From the NCBI GenBank assembly GCA_027422505.1, contig JAPQWV010000005.1:11847501-11911500 (forward strand): DNA of 64,000 nucleotides. The letters run 5' to 3'. The position numbers and the translations under genes were made by a program. Under the pieces are notes generated by a model. That model was not told the origin of the DNA, searched no databases, and was given only the letters and a program-made list of their open reading frames with translations. This DNA is from Craterostigma plantagineum. Its lineage: Eukaryota; Streptophyta; Magnoliopsida; Lamiales; Linderniaceae. This document shows, in pieces, positions 34,170 to 45,035 of the stretch; within the stretch, counting starts at the first letter, position 1; every line of letters starts with the position of its first letter.

Positions 34170-34445
34170 ATGCAAGCCGAAATGGATTCTATGCAGGGAA
34201 ACCAAGTCTGGACTTTAGTAGACCTCCGAGATGGTTTTAGACCAATTGGGTGTAAATGGATCTACAAGAAAAAGATTGGATCTGATGGATTGGTTGACAC
34301 ATATAAAGCTAGGCTTATGGCGAAAGGGTTCAGTCAAAAAGAGGGCATTGACTATGAGGAGACCTTTTCGCCTGTCCCTATGATGAATTCCATTCGATCA
34401 TTGCTGCGATAGCTTCGTATTATGACTATGAGATCTGGCAGATGG
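34170..34445 (+). pseudogene. CopC reverse transcriptase, N-terminal part
   Basis: GCKWIYKKKIGSDGLVDTYK, ARLMAKGFSQKEGIDYEETF and SPVPMMNSIR are canonical copia RT blocks. The coding is cut within the [10 protein letters not shown] block by the solo LTR with duplicated GATGG and resumes at 37724. Confidence 0.85.
34441..34445. repeat. Target-site duplication GATGG (left)
   Basis: Matches 37719-37723. Confidence 0.92.
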
Positions 34446-37400
34446 TGTGGCAGCCCCGCCTTCCACCACCACTTTCTACACTAGTCTACACGACTAATGT
34501 TCTAATAACGAAATATATCGTACGAAATTCCGTATAATATTTTTCCTTTCATAAAAAGGAATCATAACTATTCCTACAAAGTTATCATGGGTCCTATTTA
34601 CATAGGAAAGCGCGCATACGGGTCAAAATAAATCTATCTACTGAGCCTCCACGAGGTCGCATCCATGCACACACTTCCATCTCAAAAGCTCCCGGAAGCT
34701 TCAAAAGTTGGCCTCGCCGTGAAAATGATCACGTACCGTGATCGCGGGGTCCTACAACACTTAACAACGTGAAAACCATGCACGCAATGCACGTGACCTA
34801 AATAGCGATGGCATTCGCGCCAATGCTATTAACTCCTCATGATCTTCTCATTCTTTTCCTTTCATATTTGGGCCCCTTCGGCTTTCAATCTTACTATGCA
34901 CCATATAGAGCTCAAACCCCCAAGGGTATAAATAAGTGGCAGTACACACACTGGGAGGCTAAACCCGAGTACTCAATCTGTGCGTAACCCTATGGTGCCT
35001 TTCAATCCCAATGCGGTACACACTGAGAGGCTACCAGTGCCTTTCAATCCCAGTGTGATCCACACTGAGAGGCTACTAGTGCCTTTCATTCCCAATGCAG
35101 TCCCATTGAGAGGCTAACCCGGGCACACAAATTTCGTTTAACCCTAAGGCGCCTTTCCACCCCAATGCGGTCTGACACGCGGGCGCTTCTCACTGGTAGC
35201 TTACTGCGAGGTCGCCAACACTCGAGGTTCCCTCGTTGCCGCTCATACCCTCGAGTCGCATCCTCCAGGTTGCATCTCCCGCTACGGGGTATTCCCCCTA
35301 ACTTTCGTGAATAAGGTAATTCGGCTTCGTGAATCGCCGTGGTAGCATAGAAGAGCCGTGACTCATCATTGACTCGACACAAATGCCTATCTCGGCAAAT
35401 ATACTTCGCTCTCAAGCGATCTTATACTCATGCACGCTATTTCCCTGACTCTCATACTAGTCGTGCGTGCATATGCTCATGCCATGAATCATGTAAACAT
35501 GCATGCAATATTCATAGAATAATTTACATCACATAAAAATCACGTAAATTTACGTCACATAGACACGTCACATAAAATCATAAAAACACATAACACATAA
35601 TTTCATACACACAAAAATTATGTGTTGTAGTTGCGATTTCCACTTACTTGGTCTCCTTAGCTTATCGTACGGTAAATTGCTAACCTTCAAACCCTAAGTA
35701 TAGAAACATACAAAATTAGGGTTTGTTAGTCTATTTACAATTTTACTAAAGTGGCTTAGTTTAAAAACCCTAGTTTCGATTTTTATGGGTTTTGAAACCC
35801 TAAATTTTAAAACACCTTGACTTGAATTGAAAAGTATTATTTCGTGATCTTATTAGACATAGTTCTACATTTTAAACAAGAATCTTGACATTGCACTCTA
35901 CCTAATTCGACATTTGGGCCCTAAAGATCTCGACATAAACTCGAATTTGATTAGTCAATACACATAGACTTCGAATTTAATAATACACAAGGATCTCAAA
36001 GATTTCAATATCAGATATAAGGTAGATCTCGATATCAATATTAAAATAAGTTTCGATATGTATGTACAAAGGTTCGACATTTGAAATGGTGCACAAAGAT
36101 CTCGAGATTGAACCAAACAATGCAAATGTTGACATGTGATCTCGACATTATATAGGTTCGATATTGATATTGCATTAGGATTTCGAGATGTATATTAAAA
36201 TTTATAAGCAAAAATCTCGATATGTTATACATAATTTCGAAGTCACTATTAAGATTAAATCTCGACACGGCTTTTTGAGATGAATGTCGAGCTTTAATCT
36301 CGAGATTTTACAACTAGATTTCGATATTGAATTTATACAAGACTTTGAAATATGTGTGTCGATATTAGATGTGTCTAAATTATAAAAATATGTCGAGATA
36401 TGTGTCGACATTTCAAACAAAATTTCGGTATCATTCTCCAAGACAAATCCCGACATTACAACTTAAAATTTCGAGATTGACTTCAACATTTTAAATAAAG
36501 ATTTCGAGATCAATTTAAAAGATCAGTTTCGACATGTTTAAGATCTCGACATTATTCCTATAAAACTAACATGATTTCGAAATTTAAACTAAACAATACA
36601 AAATTTCAACAGAGTCTTTAAGCTTGATTCGACATCCTAGTTGAAGCTGTCTACTTCTCCTTAACTATGATCCATATCATACAGATCTTTCCAATCATAA
36701 CCTACTTTACTCTATATCAGTCATGTTACTATACTTAAAGTTCGAACCCTAAAATCATTAAACAACTAAAAATCAAAATTTTCCTTACAAGTTATCCAAA
36801 GCTGAGAAAACCCAACACCTTATCTCTGTCTCCTACCCATAGATCACGCGAATTAATAAGTATAACATCAATACTCTGTACTTTATATTGATTTACAAAC
36901 TATGCATAAAGCTATACCTTAAAGTAGAACTCGTTCTTTTATTCCTTGCTTGACTTTTGTTTTGATTTCTTCCTTGCTTAGGGTTTCTTGTTTGAATAAC
37001 CTTTCTTATCAGGTGGTTTCGATGAGTATCATTTAGATAACATATAATTGATGTGACATAAAGGCAATATAGGTTACCTTATGCTTAAGTAATTTAAGTA
37101 TCAATGTTTATCCCTTAGGTTAAGGAATACTTTTATGTCTTTTAATTATTTAATTTATCTAGATCATGATTGGTCTATTCCTAATGGCACATGCATCGGT
37201 CAAAACTCCCTTCTATGATAATCGAATTGATCAATTTGATCGAATTCTATTCTCCCACCAATCGGTCGAATTCTAAATTTATATTTAGATTGCTCAAAAC
37301 TCCCTTTTTCCACACATATAAGTAGTAATTAGATTTTCTAAGTCTCATGTCACCACATCAATCATATAACACATAATATATAATCATTTATTTTTCCACT

Positions 37401-37718
37401 CTCACAATCGATCGATTCTGCTATCTGTAACATAGAATCAGTCGATTCCTACCTTTAATTAATCGATTCTTAGTCCAAAATCAATCGAAACTATTTCATA
37501 CCATCTTAAATGTCTTAAATCATGTATTGTACATATAACATATAGGAAATTATAAATCATGTAACATAAGATCATATAGGCACATAAGTCACTTAAAGGC
37601 ATGAGAATATGAAAGCATCGTATCATCAAAAATACTAATTAATCCAAAAGTTCTTAATTAAATATTTTTATCACTACTTAAATCGTAAATCCCGTAATTA
37701 AATTTTACGGGTATTACA
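34446..37718. mobile_element. Solo LTR, probable gypsy (3273 bp), inside CopC RT
   Basis: TGTGGCAGCC to GGGTATTACA with perfect duplication GATGG. It is related to the solo LTR at 13791-16979 but diverged. Removing it restores the CopC RT reading, confirming the insertion. Region 35870-36640 is crowded with TCGATAT/TCGACAT/TCGAGAT motifs as in its relative. A short tandem of CACTGAGAGGCTA units lies at 34950-35110. Strand not determined. Confidence 0.85.
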
Positions 37719-37723
37719 GATGG
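37719..37723. repeat. Target-site duplication GATGG (right)
   Basis: Pairs with 34441-34445. Confidence 0.92.
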
Positions 37724-38917
37724 ATGTGAAACTGCGTTCCTAAATAGATACCTCAAAGAGGAAATATATGGAGCAGCCCAAGGGTTTTACATCGCAAGTA
37801 GATTCTCATAAGGTGAGCAAACTGAACAAGTCCATTTATGGACTTAAACAAGCCTCCAGAAGCTGGAATCTTCGATTCGATGAAGTGGTCAAGGGCCACG
37901 AATTCTTGAAGAACGAAGATGAACCTTGCGATACAAGAAAAACAGTGGGAGCAAAATATCTTTCCTCATATTGTACGTGGACGACATCCTTTTGATAGGA
38001 AATGATATTGGAATGCTCTCGATGGTGAAAAGCGTGGCTTTCGACCGAATTCTCCATGAGAGACTTGGGACAAGCTACCTACATCTTGGGTATTCGCCTT
38101 TATAGAGATCGAGCGAATCGTATGTTAGGACTCTCCTAGACCCTTTACTTAGAGAAGGTCCTGAAGCGATATAATATGGACAACTCTAAGAAAGGGTTAC
38201 TGCCTATGCAACATGGGATTCACCTTTCTACGGCTATGAGCCTTCAAAGTGAGTTGGAGCGGAAAGAGATGAGTGGAATCCCCTGTGTATCCGCAGTGGG
38301 TAGCTTGATGTACGCGATGCTTTGCACGCGCCCTGACTTGGCATACGCAGTGACCGTAGTCAGTCGGTTTCAGGCTAACCCTGGTAAGGAACATTAGACA
38401 GCAGTCAAGACTATCCTCAAGTACCTCAGACGGACTAAGGATATGATGTTGGTCTATGGTATTGGAGAATTGGAAGTGGAAGGGTATATGGATCGGATTT
38501 CCAGTCAGACGTGGACGAACGAAAGTCCACTTTGGGATTGGTATTTATGCTCAACGGTGGAGCAGTGTCTTGGAAAAATTCCAAACAGAGCACTACAGCA
38601 GATTCCTCCTACGAAGCAGAGTATATAGCGGCCTCAGAGGCAGCTAAGGAATGTGTTTGGATGAGATAGTTATTGGAAGAACTTGGTGTCGTTTCTGTAG
38701 CAGGTCCAAACATATAGAAAGAACCAAGATCTCACACCAGGTCCAAACATATAGAAAGAAAGTACCATGTGTTGCGTGGATTTGTTGAGAATGGCTACAT
38801 AGCCGTGCAGAAGATTGTGACCGCGAAAAACGTGGCCGATCCATTCACCAAGCCTCTATCACAGGTAGTGCTTGCTAGACATCTCGAAAAGATGGGTATT
38901 AGATACTGCAGCGCATG
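37724..38917 (+). pseudogene. CopC reverse transcriptase end and RNase H
   Basis: Resumes the RT with MEQPKGFTSQ, KLNKSIYGLKQASRSWNLRF and a shifted YVDDILLIGN (about 37970-38000). Then LMYAMLCTRPDLAYAVTVVS and RFQANPGKEH, TTADSSYEAEYIAASEAAKE (about 38590-38650) and ADPFTKPLSQ of RNase H. A short direct duplication of AGGTCCAAACATATAGAAAG lies at 38700-38760. Ends at about 38917. Multiple frameshifts. Confidence 0.8.
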
Positions 38918-38928
38918 ACATTGAGTGC

Positions 38929-38939
38929 AAGTGGGAGAT
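38929..38939 (+). other. CopC polypurine tract
   Basis: AAGTGGGAGAT adjoining the 3' LTR, the same tract as in CopD. Confidence 0.7.
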
Positions 38940-39444
38940 TGTTAGGAATATGCCCTCGAATGCTATACGAGGATTAGGTTGTATAGGGCATTAACTATTA
39001 GACTTCTTGTGTAATAAAATATTTTCGTGTGTTTATTGAAAGGCATTGTTCGTTTATTGATATATGAGTTCTTTTCTTAGCATCCAGTAAAGCAATAAAT
39101 GAACAAATCCAAATGTGTCGAGTTAAGTCACTATTCTCGATGGGCACGAGAGAGGAAGGCATCAGTGGAGTATTAACCTCAAACATTAAAAGCCCGTAAG
39201 CCTAAGGCTCCAGTTGTGTGCTGAATAACCGATCACAGCTTATTTATCGATGACCTATCGTGTGACGCTATCCCGCTCGGAAGCGGAGGTCATGACTTTG
39301 TGATACGAGTCGAATCAAGGGATTGAATCGTTTCATGAACACTGACTCACGGGTCGTACGGTCGAATATGGCTTATTACTCAAAGAGTGTCAATGAGCGA
39401 CGACAACACTATAGTAGTCTGCGTGAACCTTAGACTGAAAGGGG

Positions 39445-39452
39445 CTTTGACG
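39445..39452. repeat. 8-bp target duplication CTTTGACG (left)
   Basis: Identical to 40003-40010. Its single-copy form is seen in the CopC 5' LTR near 18806. Confidence 0.92.
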
Positions 39453-40002
39453 TAGGGATGGCAACGGGGCGGGTATGGGTCGGGTTTGGCCGGACCCGGA
39501 ACCCGCCCTGGTCATTATTAAGCAGACCCCGGACCCGCCCCGCCCCACCTCGGGTCTGGACTCGCCCCGCCCCTCACTGGACCCAGTGTGACCCGTTAGA
39601 CCCGATTATTGTGATTTTTTTTAATTTTTTTCTTTTTTTTTATTTTTTAAAAGATGAAATGGAGAAATGTTAGTGCTTGAGACTCGAACCCGTGACCTTA
39701 CGTTTATAATACCAAACCTCTACCATTAGACCAATAGATTTTCTATTCATAATATCAACAATAATTCTATATAATACGTAATTACGAATTAAATTATAAT
39801 ATATATATATATTCTGGGGCAGGTTTCGGGCCGGGTCTCGGGGCGAGGTTGGCCGGACCCAGGACCCGCCCCGGACCCGGTCGGGTTTCTACTTTTGAGA
39901 CCCAGGACCCGCCCCGAGACCCGGATTATCGGGTAAAACCCGGTTATTTCGGGGCGGGTCCAAGGCGGGTCCGGGTCCGGACCCGCCCCATTGCCATCTC
40001 TA
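39453..40002. mobile_element. hAT-type MITE 1 (550 bp)
   Basis: Terminal inverted repeats TAGGGATGGCAACGGGGCGG / TAGAGATGGCAATGGGGCGG with a perfect 8-bp duplication. Subterminal regions are dense in GGGTC/CGGGT and their complements. No transposase, so non-autonomous. It carries a tRNA-like segment (39670-39737). Confidence 0.92.
39670..39737 (-). other. tRNA-like segment inside hAT MITE 1
   Basis: The minus strand has an A-box-like TGGTCTAATGGTAGAGG (39733-39717) and a B-box-like GGTTCGAGTCTC (39690-39679), 43 bp start to start, close to tRNA gene spacing. I could not confirm a full cloverleaf. Confidence 0.5.
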
Positions 40003-40010
40003 CTTTGACG
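40003..40010. repeat. 8-bp target duplication CTTTGACG (right)
   Basis: Pairs with 39445-39452. Confidence 0.92.
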
Positions 40011-40102
40011 GAGTTGACTTCGAACTCTCGACTGTCACTGGTTCCCCTCGACCCGATTTGTTGTGCATGGGTCAGGGGCGTTGTGATTGCCGGGCTCAAT
40101 AA

Positions 40103-41001
40103 TATTTATTTATTATAAACTCAAAATAAGTACAAAAATAAAATAGGATAAAAATGTCACTGAAAGTTTATGAGAATTCCCGATCTCGTCTCTGTCCAGT
40201 TAACGGGGATTTAATCGTGCTAATGTATTTGTTAAAAAATTCGAGAACTGGGACGATTATGTCCTCATTAACTTGGCAGGGACGGTCTTCGTAAAACTTT
40301 TAGAGGTATTTTTTATCCTTAATTTTGTTTTTCTTTTAATTTAGTTTTTAATAAATAAAAATATACTTTTTTTTTAAATATTAAATTTTTATTTATCATT
40401 TCTCATTTTAATCTACTCTCCCTATTTATTTTGTATTTTTCTCTTGTATTTTTCTGTTTAATTTATTATTTTTAATATATTTTCAATCTCTCTTTCTTTT
40501 TATTTGATTTTAATTTATTTTTTTTCTTTTTTATATTATTTATTGTTTATTTAATTTGTTAGTAATTTTCTCTTTTTTCTGAATTTTTTACTCTATTTTT
40601 TGAATTTTTTTCTTTTTTTTTGGATTTTCCCCTTTTTAATGTTTAATTCATGATTTTTTAAGTCTGGTCAATCGCATGTCGACACGTGTCAACTTCCATC
40701 CAAATTAACGACTATTTAACGGCGAGGACAATTTGGTTCAAATCCGATAACATAGGAGACTATTGGTCATCGCGAAATATCGGGGACTAAAGTCGTTTAA
40801 GGGGTAAACATTGGGGACCGTTTTAGGTTTTTGCCCCTTTTTTCTTCTCAAAATCAATTATATTTCAATTCCCATAATTCACCTAACCTTCGTTATTTAT
40901 TGGGAGAAAATTCTCGACCATGTATCCATCGAGAAATTCAGGAACTGTCCAGTTTCTTTTCCACCTTCTATCATACATCAATAAACAAGGACACACAATA
41001 G
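40103..41001. other. Unclassified AT-rich intergenic or repeat DNA
   Basis: T-rich low-complexity DNA (40320-40630) with flanking GGGAC-containing sequences (GGGACGATTATG, GGGACTAAAG, GGGGACCGTTTT) that may be ends of an unidentified non-autonomous transposon. No gene seen. Bases 40997-41001 (AATAG) are the CopB target duplication. Confidence 0.4.
40997..41001. repeat. Target-site duplication AATAG (left, CopB)
   Basis: Matches 54469-54473. Confidence 0.92.
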
Positions 41002-41296
41002 TGTTAGGAATATTTTAGAAGTGTCCAAAATATTAATACTAAGTCTTGTAATTTCTTTTCAAAGTATTTTATAGATGTTTTATATATGTTAGCGGGTTGT
41101 ATTTGTAACAGGCTTGTTAGGGGCCCAATGGGCTTAAATACCTCACAAGGTATTTAAGCTTAAACCCTAACACTCATTAATCCAAGTTTCCATTTGCAAA
41201 ACTCACACGTATTCAACACTAAACCTCTAAAGTACACTACTCACATTCTACGAAGGTTTAATCTGTTGAATTGTTCTTGGATAATCTGGAATTACA
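41002..41296 (+). repeat. CopB 5' LTR
   Basis: 295 bp, TGTTAGGAAT to AATTACA. A perfect 11-bp inverted repeat (GCTTAAATACC 41132-41142 / GGTATTTAAGC 41149-41159) sits at the probable core promoter. Confidence 0.93.
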
Positions 41297-41298
41297 AG

Positions 41299-41311
41299 TG
41301 GTATCAGAGCA
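41299..41311 (+). other. Primer binding site (tRNA-iMet) of CopB
   Basis: TGGTATCAGAGCA two bases after the LTR. Confidence 0.92.
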
Positions 41312-42224
41312 AGCGTGTAGGTGAGGAAACTTCATTGCAAGTTCGTTTGCATCGTGATTTTTCAAGCATTCAGTTCAAAGCTCTGTTTCGTGGATTTAAG
41401 TTTTGTCTCTGAGGATTTTCTGCAACTTGGACGGCTGACTGGTTTCTCTATGTTCTGGGAACTACTGATTCTGTTTCTGTCAATTTGTGTTAAATTTCTG
41501 GATTTCTGCTGGAGTATTTGAAGAACAACTTGGTTGTTTGGCCTGCTTTTGAGTTTGCGAACGGCACTTAAGTTGGATGTGAATTCGCAGATTCTAAATT
41601 CGCAATTCAGTTTCACGAATTCAAGTTGAGGACCGACTGTGACTTGAAGGAATCAAGTCAACCCGCAAAATATTTCCTCAATTTTTTTGAAACTAAAGTT
41701 TGCGAATCAAGAAATACTCACTGACACATTTCGCGAATCGCATCTCTGAGAGAAATTTTGCGAACTCCGTTGCCCGCAGAAATTTGCGAATCCAGTTGAA
41801 GAAGTTTTGCGAATTCATTCTTCGCATAATTTGCGAACTCGTTCGAAGAAGTTTTACGGACCTCAACTACAGTAGAAATTCGCGAACTCGTTTACAATTT
41901 TGCGAACTCGTCTCATTCTGCGAATTTGGAGAATCGTACAAGTCACTGGACATTTCGCGAATCCCACATTAATTTGCGAATCATTTCTATCCCGCGATTT
42001 GCGAACCTTTGACGTCTTGCGAACTTGATTTATTCTCGATAAAGTACGCTCGTAAACACATATCACAATCCTCACATTACAAAATCCACGACTCTGAACA
42101 AAATTCCACGAACACATTTTTCAAGTCAAAGTCAAAGTCCAAAGTTTTTGACTTTGAACCAGTTTCATTTCAAATTAACCTTTCCTCACATTACACGTTA
42201 ACGATCATATCCAAAACACAAGCA
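41312..42224 (+). other. CopB leader with GCGAA motif repeats
   Basis: From 41545 to 42030 the pentamer GCGAA, mostly in TTTGCGAATC or GCGAACTCG contexts, occurs more than a dozen times at irregular spacing. No coding function is apparent. Confidence 0.8.
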
Positions 42225-43330
42225 ATGGACTCTTTCAGTATGGGCAATGATGTTAGACCTCCCATCGTCCGACATGGAGAATACGCAGTCTGGAAGAGAA
42301 GGTTCATGAACTTCATAGAAAGCAAGGACAATTCAGAGAACCTTCTGGAATCTATTTACAATGGACCTACACAGTATTGGACCATAATTCCCGCCACTAC
42401 TGACACCACTCCAGCAAGAGAGGAACAGAGGATCTTGAAGACTGCTGACCAATGCAGTGATGAAGAAAAACTGAGACTAAAGGCAGACAAAGTGGCGAAA
42501 TCATACATGATGCAAGCCATTCCGAATGACATCTTAATGCAACTCGAATGTGGTGATAGCGCAAAAGAAATGTGGATGCTCTTCGTATTATGATGCAGGG
42601 GACAGAAGTCAATACAATGGCAAGAATGGCGAACACACTCATATCTTATGACCGCTTTCATGCTAACAAAGGGGAAACTCTCCATTCCATCGATTTCTTG
42701 TTCTTCTAAACGAGCTTAAGATGAATGGAGTCACAAAAAGCGTAATGGAGATCAATATCAAATTCTTGGGATCACTTCATCCAGAATGGGAGGCTACAGC
42801 AATTATGATAAGACAAATGAACGACCTAACCAAAGTTAGCATTCATACATTGTTCGACTACCTCAATCAACATTCCAATCATGTGGAGAAACGTAGGGAG
42901 GAAATCAAATCAATAGGAAGCGACTCACTTGCTCTTATGACTGAACGTTCATCAAAAACAAACCAAGGACAAAGAAATTATGCAGTCATCACAAGTTAAG
43001 GAAGGAGGAGACTCTGATTCTGATGACGAATCCAAGGAACTTACTAAACTTGGAGACCAGGAAATTACTCTCAAGGATCTTGCTAAGCAACTCGCTCTGG
43101 TCTCGAATTTTGTGCAGAAGAAGTATTATAAGAAGACTGGATCCTCCTCCAATCGTCAAAGAACCTCCTCCAACTCCAGAGGAAAGATTCAGGATGAGGA
43201 AAATAACTCGGAACTCCTCATCAAGGCGGAAAATGCTTCAACTGCGGTAAGAATGGACACTTTGCTAGAGAGTGCAGAATGCCCAAGAAAAAGGATGTTA
43301 ACTATTACCGTCGAAAGTTCAATTAGCTGA
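42225..43330 (+). pseudogene. CopB gag (capsid and zinc knuckle)
   Basis: Starts MDSFSMGNDVRPPIVRHGEY, continues to YMMQAIPNDILMQLECGDSA, then frame changes near 42580, 42700 and 42970 split the capsid core (IKFLGSLHPEWEAT, TKVSIHTLFDYLNQ, ITLKDLAKQLALVS). A complete CCHC knuckle CFNCGKNGHFAREC lies at 43234-43275. A further one-base change near 43318 separates it from the coiled-coil. Gag would assemble the particle and bind RNA. Whether the breaks are real or assembly errors is open. Confidence 0.8.
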
Positions 43331-43355
43331 ACAAAAAGAAAAGGGACTGGTCTTA

Positions 43356-45035
43356 ATGGCAGAAGAGGATCATTGGGTTGAAGATACCTCAGACAGCGAG
43401 AATGAGAACGCGGCACTGATGGCCAAGCTGGATGACGAAGGAGTTGGAGCTGGAGCTGAAGGAGGCGAGTCAGACAAGGAAACCTCTAACAATTCAGAAA
43501 TGGTGGAGGTAAGTGAAGCAGATTATGATGCTTTACTTAAGATGAAAAATGAATTTTTATCCTTATATAAATCTAACAAACTAGGTAAAAGAAAAATCAA
43601 GGAACTAGAAGCTAACTTAGAGAAAAATTTAGTAGTATTAGATAAGTTTAGATATGATTATGCATGTGAGAAGAATCGTGTAATTGTAGCAAATGAAAAA
43701 ATTGCTAAGCTGGAGATACAAGTGCAAAAAACCGAAGCTAAAGCCAAGGATTTAGAAAAAGAAATGAAATCTCATAGAGATCAGGCAATGGACGCTACAA
43801 TTAAATATGACCTACTAAGTAAAGAACGGGAAAAACTGTACTCCAAAATAAAAAAATTGGAGGACCTTTTAACCCGACGAGATCATTCAGAACAAACAAT
43901 CTTCTTAAACAAACCAGCTAACATTGATTTTTACAATCCCCATAAAGGACTAGGTTTTGAAAATCCACATAAGTTAAAACAAGGCATATCAAGTTCACCT
44001 TATCTATATGATCTCAAATTTATGCAGACAGGTTGCCTGGCGAATCTCATGTCTTTTGTCAGTGAAAATGAGACATCAACACACAGTAAAACTCAAATAT
44101 CTTTTAACTACACAGAATTAAATGATAGTTATAAAGAAAGAAGTTGTCCAGCAATAACTGAATTTGAGACAGATATTTCTCATCTAAATGAAGGAGAAAC
44201 CTCAGGTGCTTCGGAAAGTATGGCACCAATGGTTACATATGCAACTGGATATATGCCTGATTGCATAAAGAAAATCAGTGATCTTCACTCCACTCTCGAA
44301 AGCGAGAGAAAGTCATTTGATGAAGAAAGGCAAAAACTTCTTCATGAAATATCTTCACTTAAAGAAAAATTAAAATTACACACAATTTCATACACCTTAA
44401 TTTCAAATGACAAAATTTCCTGCACTAATACATTAAAATTTTCAGGACCCACAAAAGAGCCATTGAAGGGTCAAGTATGGGTTAAAAAGGAAGATATCTT
44501 GAAGGAGAATCGCGATCTCAATGTCCCTTTTGTCATTGAATATTTTCCTTCCAAAACCTTTGTACCATCTTTGTTTTGTCATGTATCGAAAAAATTATCT
44601 TCTTCAACAAAAACAAAGCTTTCCGTGCGTGATCATGTCACCAAACAAACTCACAAAACAATTCCTAAAAACAAAACTACAAAATCAAAATCAAAAGCTC
44701 TCAAAGAACCTGTCAAACTTACAAAAACCGAAAAACTCGAGTCTAAACCTAAGACAAAAAGACCCTTACTAGAGCAAAAATGGATACCAAAGTTTCAAAC
44801 TGCAGGAACACAAATTCCTATCTTAGAAATAATTAGTGACTCTGTGTCATCCCCTAACAAAGGAAAACCTAGGGAGTCTAAACGGACTAACAAACTAACA
44901 GAGGTGGACCCATATTTCAATGGGTACCTAAAACCCTCTAGTTTTATATTTGCAGGCCCTTCATGTGTGGTACTTAGATTCTGGTTGCTCCACACACATG
45001 ACTGGGACAAAGGAACTGTTGAGCAACTACGTTGA
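43356..45035 (+). CDS. CopB gag C-terminal coiled-coil region
   Basis: A 559-residue uninterrupted frame. Residues ~1-50 are acidic (MAEEDHWVEDTSDSENENAA). Residues ~50-185 form a long heptad coiled-coil (KIAKLEIQVQKTEAKAKDLE). Residues ~180-205 carry QTIFLNKPANIDFY and GLGFENP, conserved in CopA. Residues ~305-345 form a second coiled-coil (DLHSTLESERKSFDEERQKL), and ~425-475 are Lys/Thr/Ser-rich. The last ~50 codons run in a frame different from both the conserved gag end (GPIFQWVPKTL and TAG at 44939) and PR. Coiled-coil gag tails are reported for Sireviruses and thought to bind host proteins. Confidence 0.75.
   Translation: MAEEDHWVEDTSDSENENAALMAKLDDEGVGAGAEGGESDKETSNNSEMVEVSEADYDALLKMKNEFLSLYKSNKLGKRKIKELEANLEKNLVVLDKFRYDYACEKNRVIVANEKIAKLEIQVQKTEAKAKDLEKEMKSHRDQAMDATIKYDLLSKEREKLYSKIKKLEDLLTRRDHSEQTIFLNKPANIDFYNPHKGLGFENPHKLKQGISSSPYLYDLKFMQTGCLANLMSFVSENETSTHSKTQISFNYTELNDSYKERSCPAITEFETDISHLNEGETSGASESMAPMVTYATGYMPDCIKKISDLHSTLESERKSFDEERQKLLHEISSLKEKLKLHTISYTLISNDKISCTNTLKFSGPTKEPLKGQVWVKKEDILKENRDLNVPFVIEYFPSKTFVPSLFCHVSKKLSSSTKTKLSVRDHVTKQTHKTIPKNKTTKSKSKALKEPVKLTKTEKLESKPKTKRPLLEQKWIPKFQTAGTQIPILEIISDSVSSPNKGKPRESKRTNKLTEVDPYFNGYLKPSSFIFAGPSCVVLRFWLLHTHDWDKGTVEQLR

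Larger units (their letters stand above)
18298..40102 (+). mobile_element. CopC: copia retrotransposon interrupted by three insertions
   Basis: Components in order: 5' LTR 18298-20177, PBS 20179-20190, leader 20191-21231, CopA insertion 21232-31288 (including the second TSD copy), leader 31289-31884, gag, PR, INT, RT to 34445, solo LTR 34446-37718, RT/RNase H to 38917, 3' LTR from 38940 carrying a hAT MITE and breaking off near 40102. LTR length (1.9 kb) and gag/RT style resemble Angela/Tork-type copia elements. Coding sequence has numerous stops and frameshifts, so it is dead. Excluding insertions it is about 8 kb. Confidence 0.85.
38940..40102 (+). repeat. CopC 3' LTR, incomplete and carrying a hAT MITE
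   Basis: TGTTAGGAATATGCCC and the following roughly 600 bp (excluding the MITE) match the 5' LTR from 18298. After the MITE the LTR continues at 40003 (CTTTGACGGAGTTGACTTCG) and loses similarity near 40100, well short of the 1.88-kb full length. Confidence 0.8.

Noticed and set aside
39670..39737. A functional tRNA gene
   Set aside because: Only A and B box similarity; embedded in a MITE, acceptor stem not evident.
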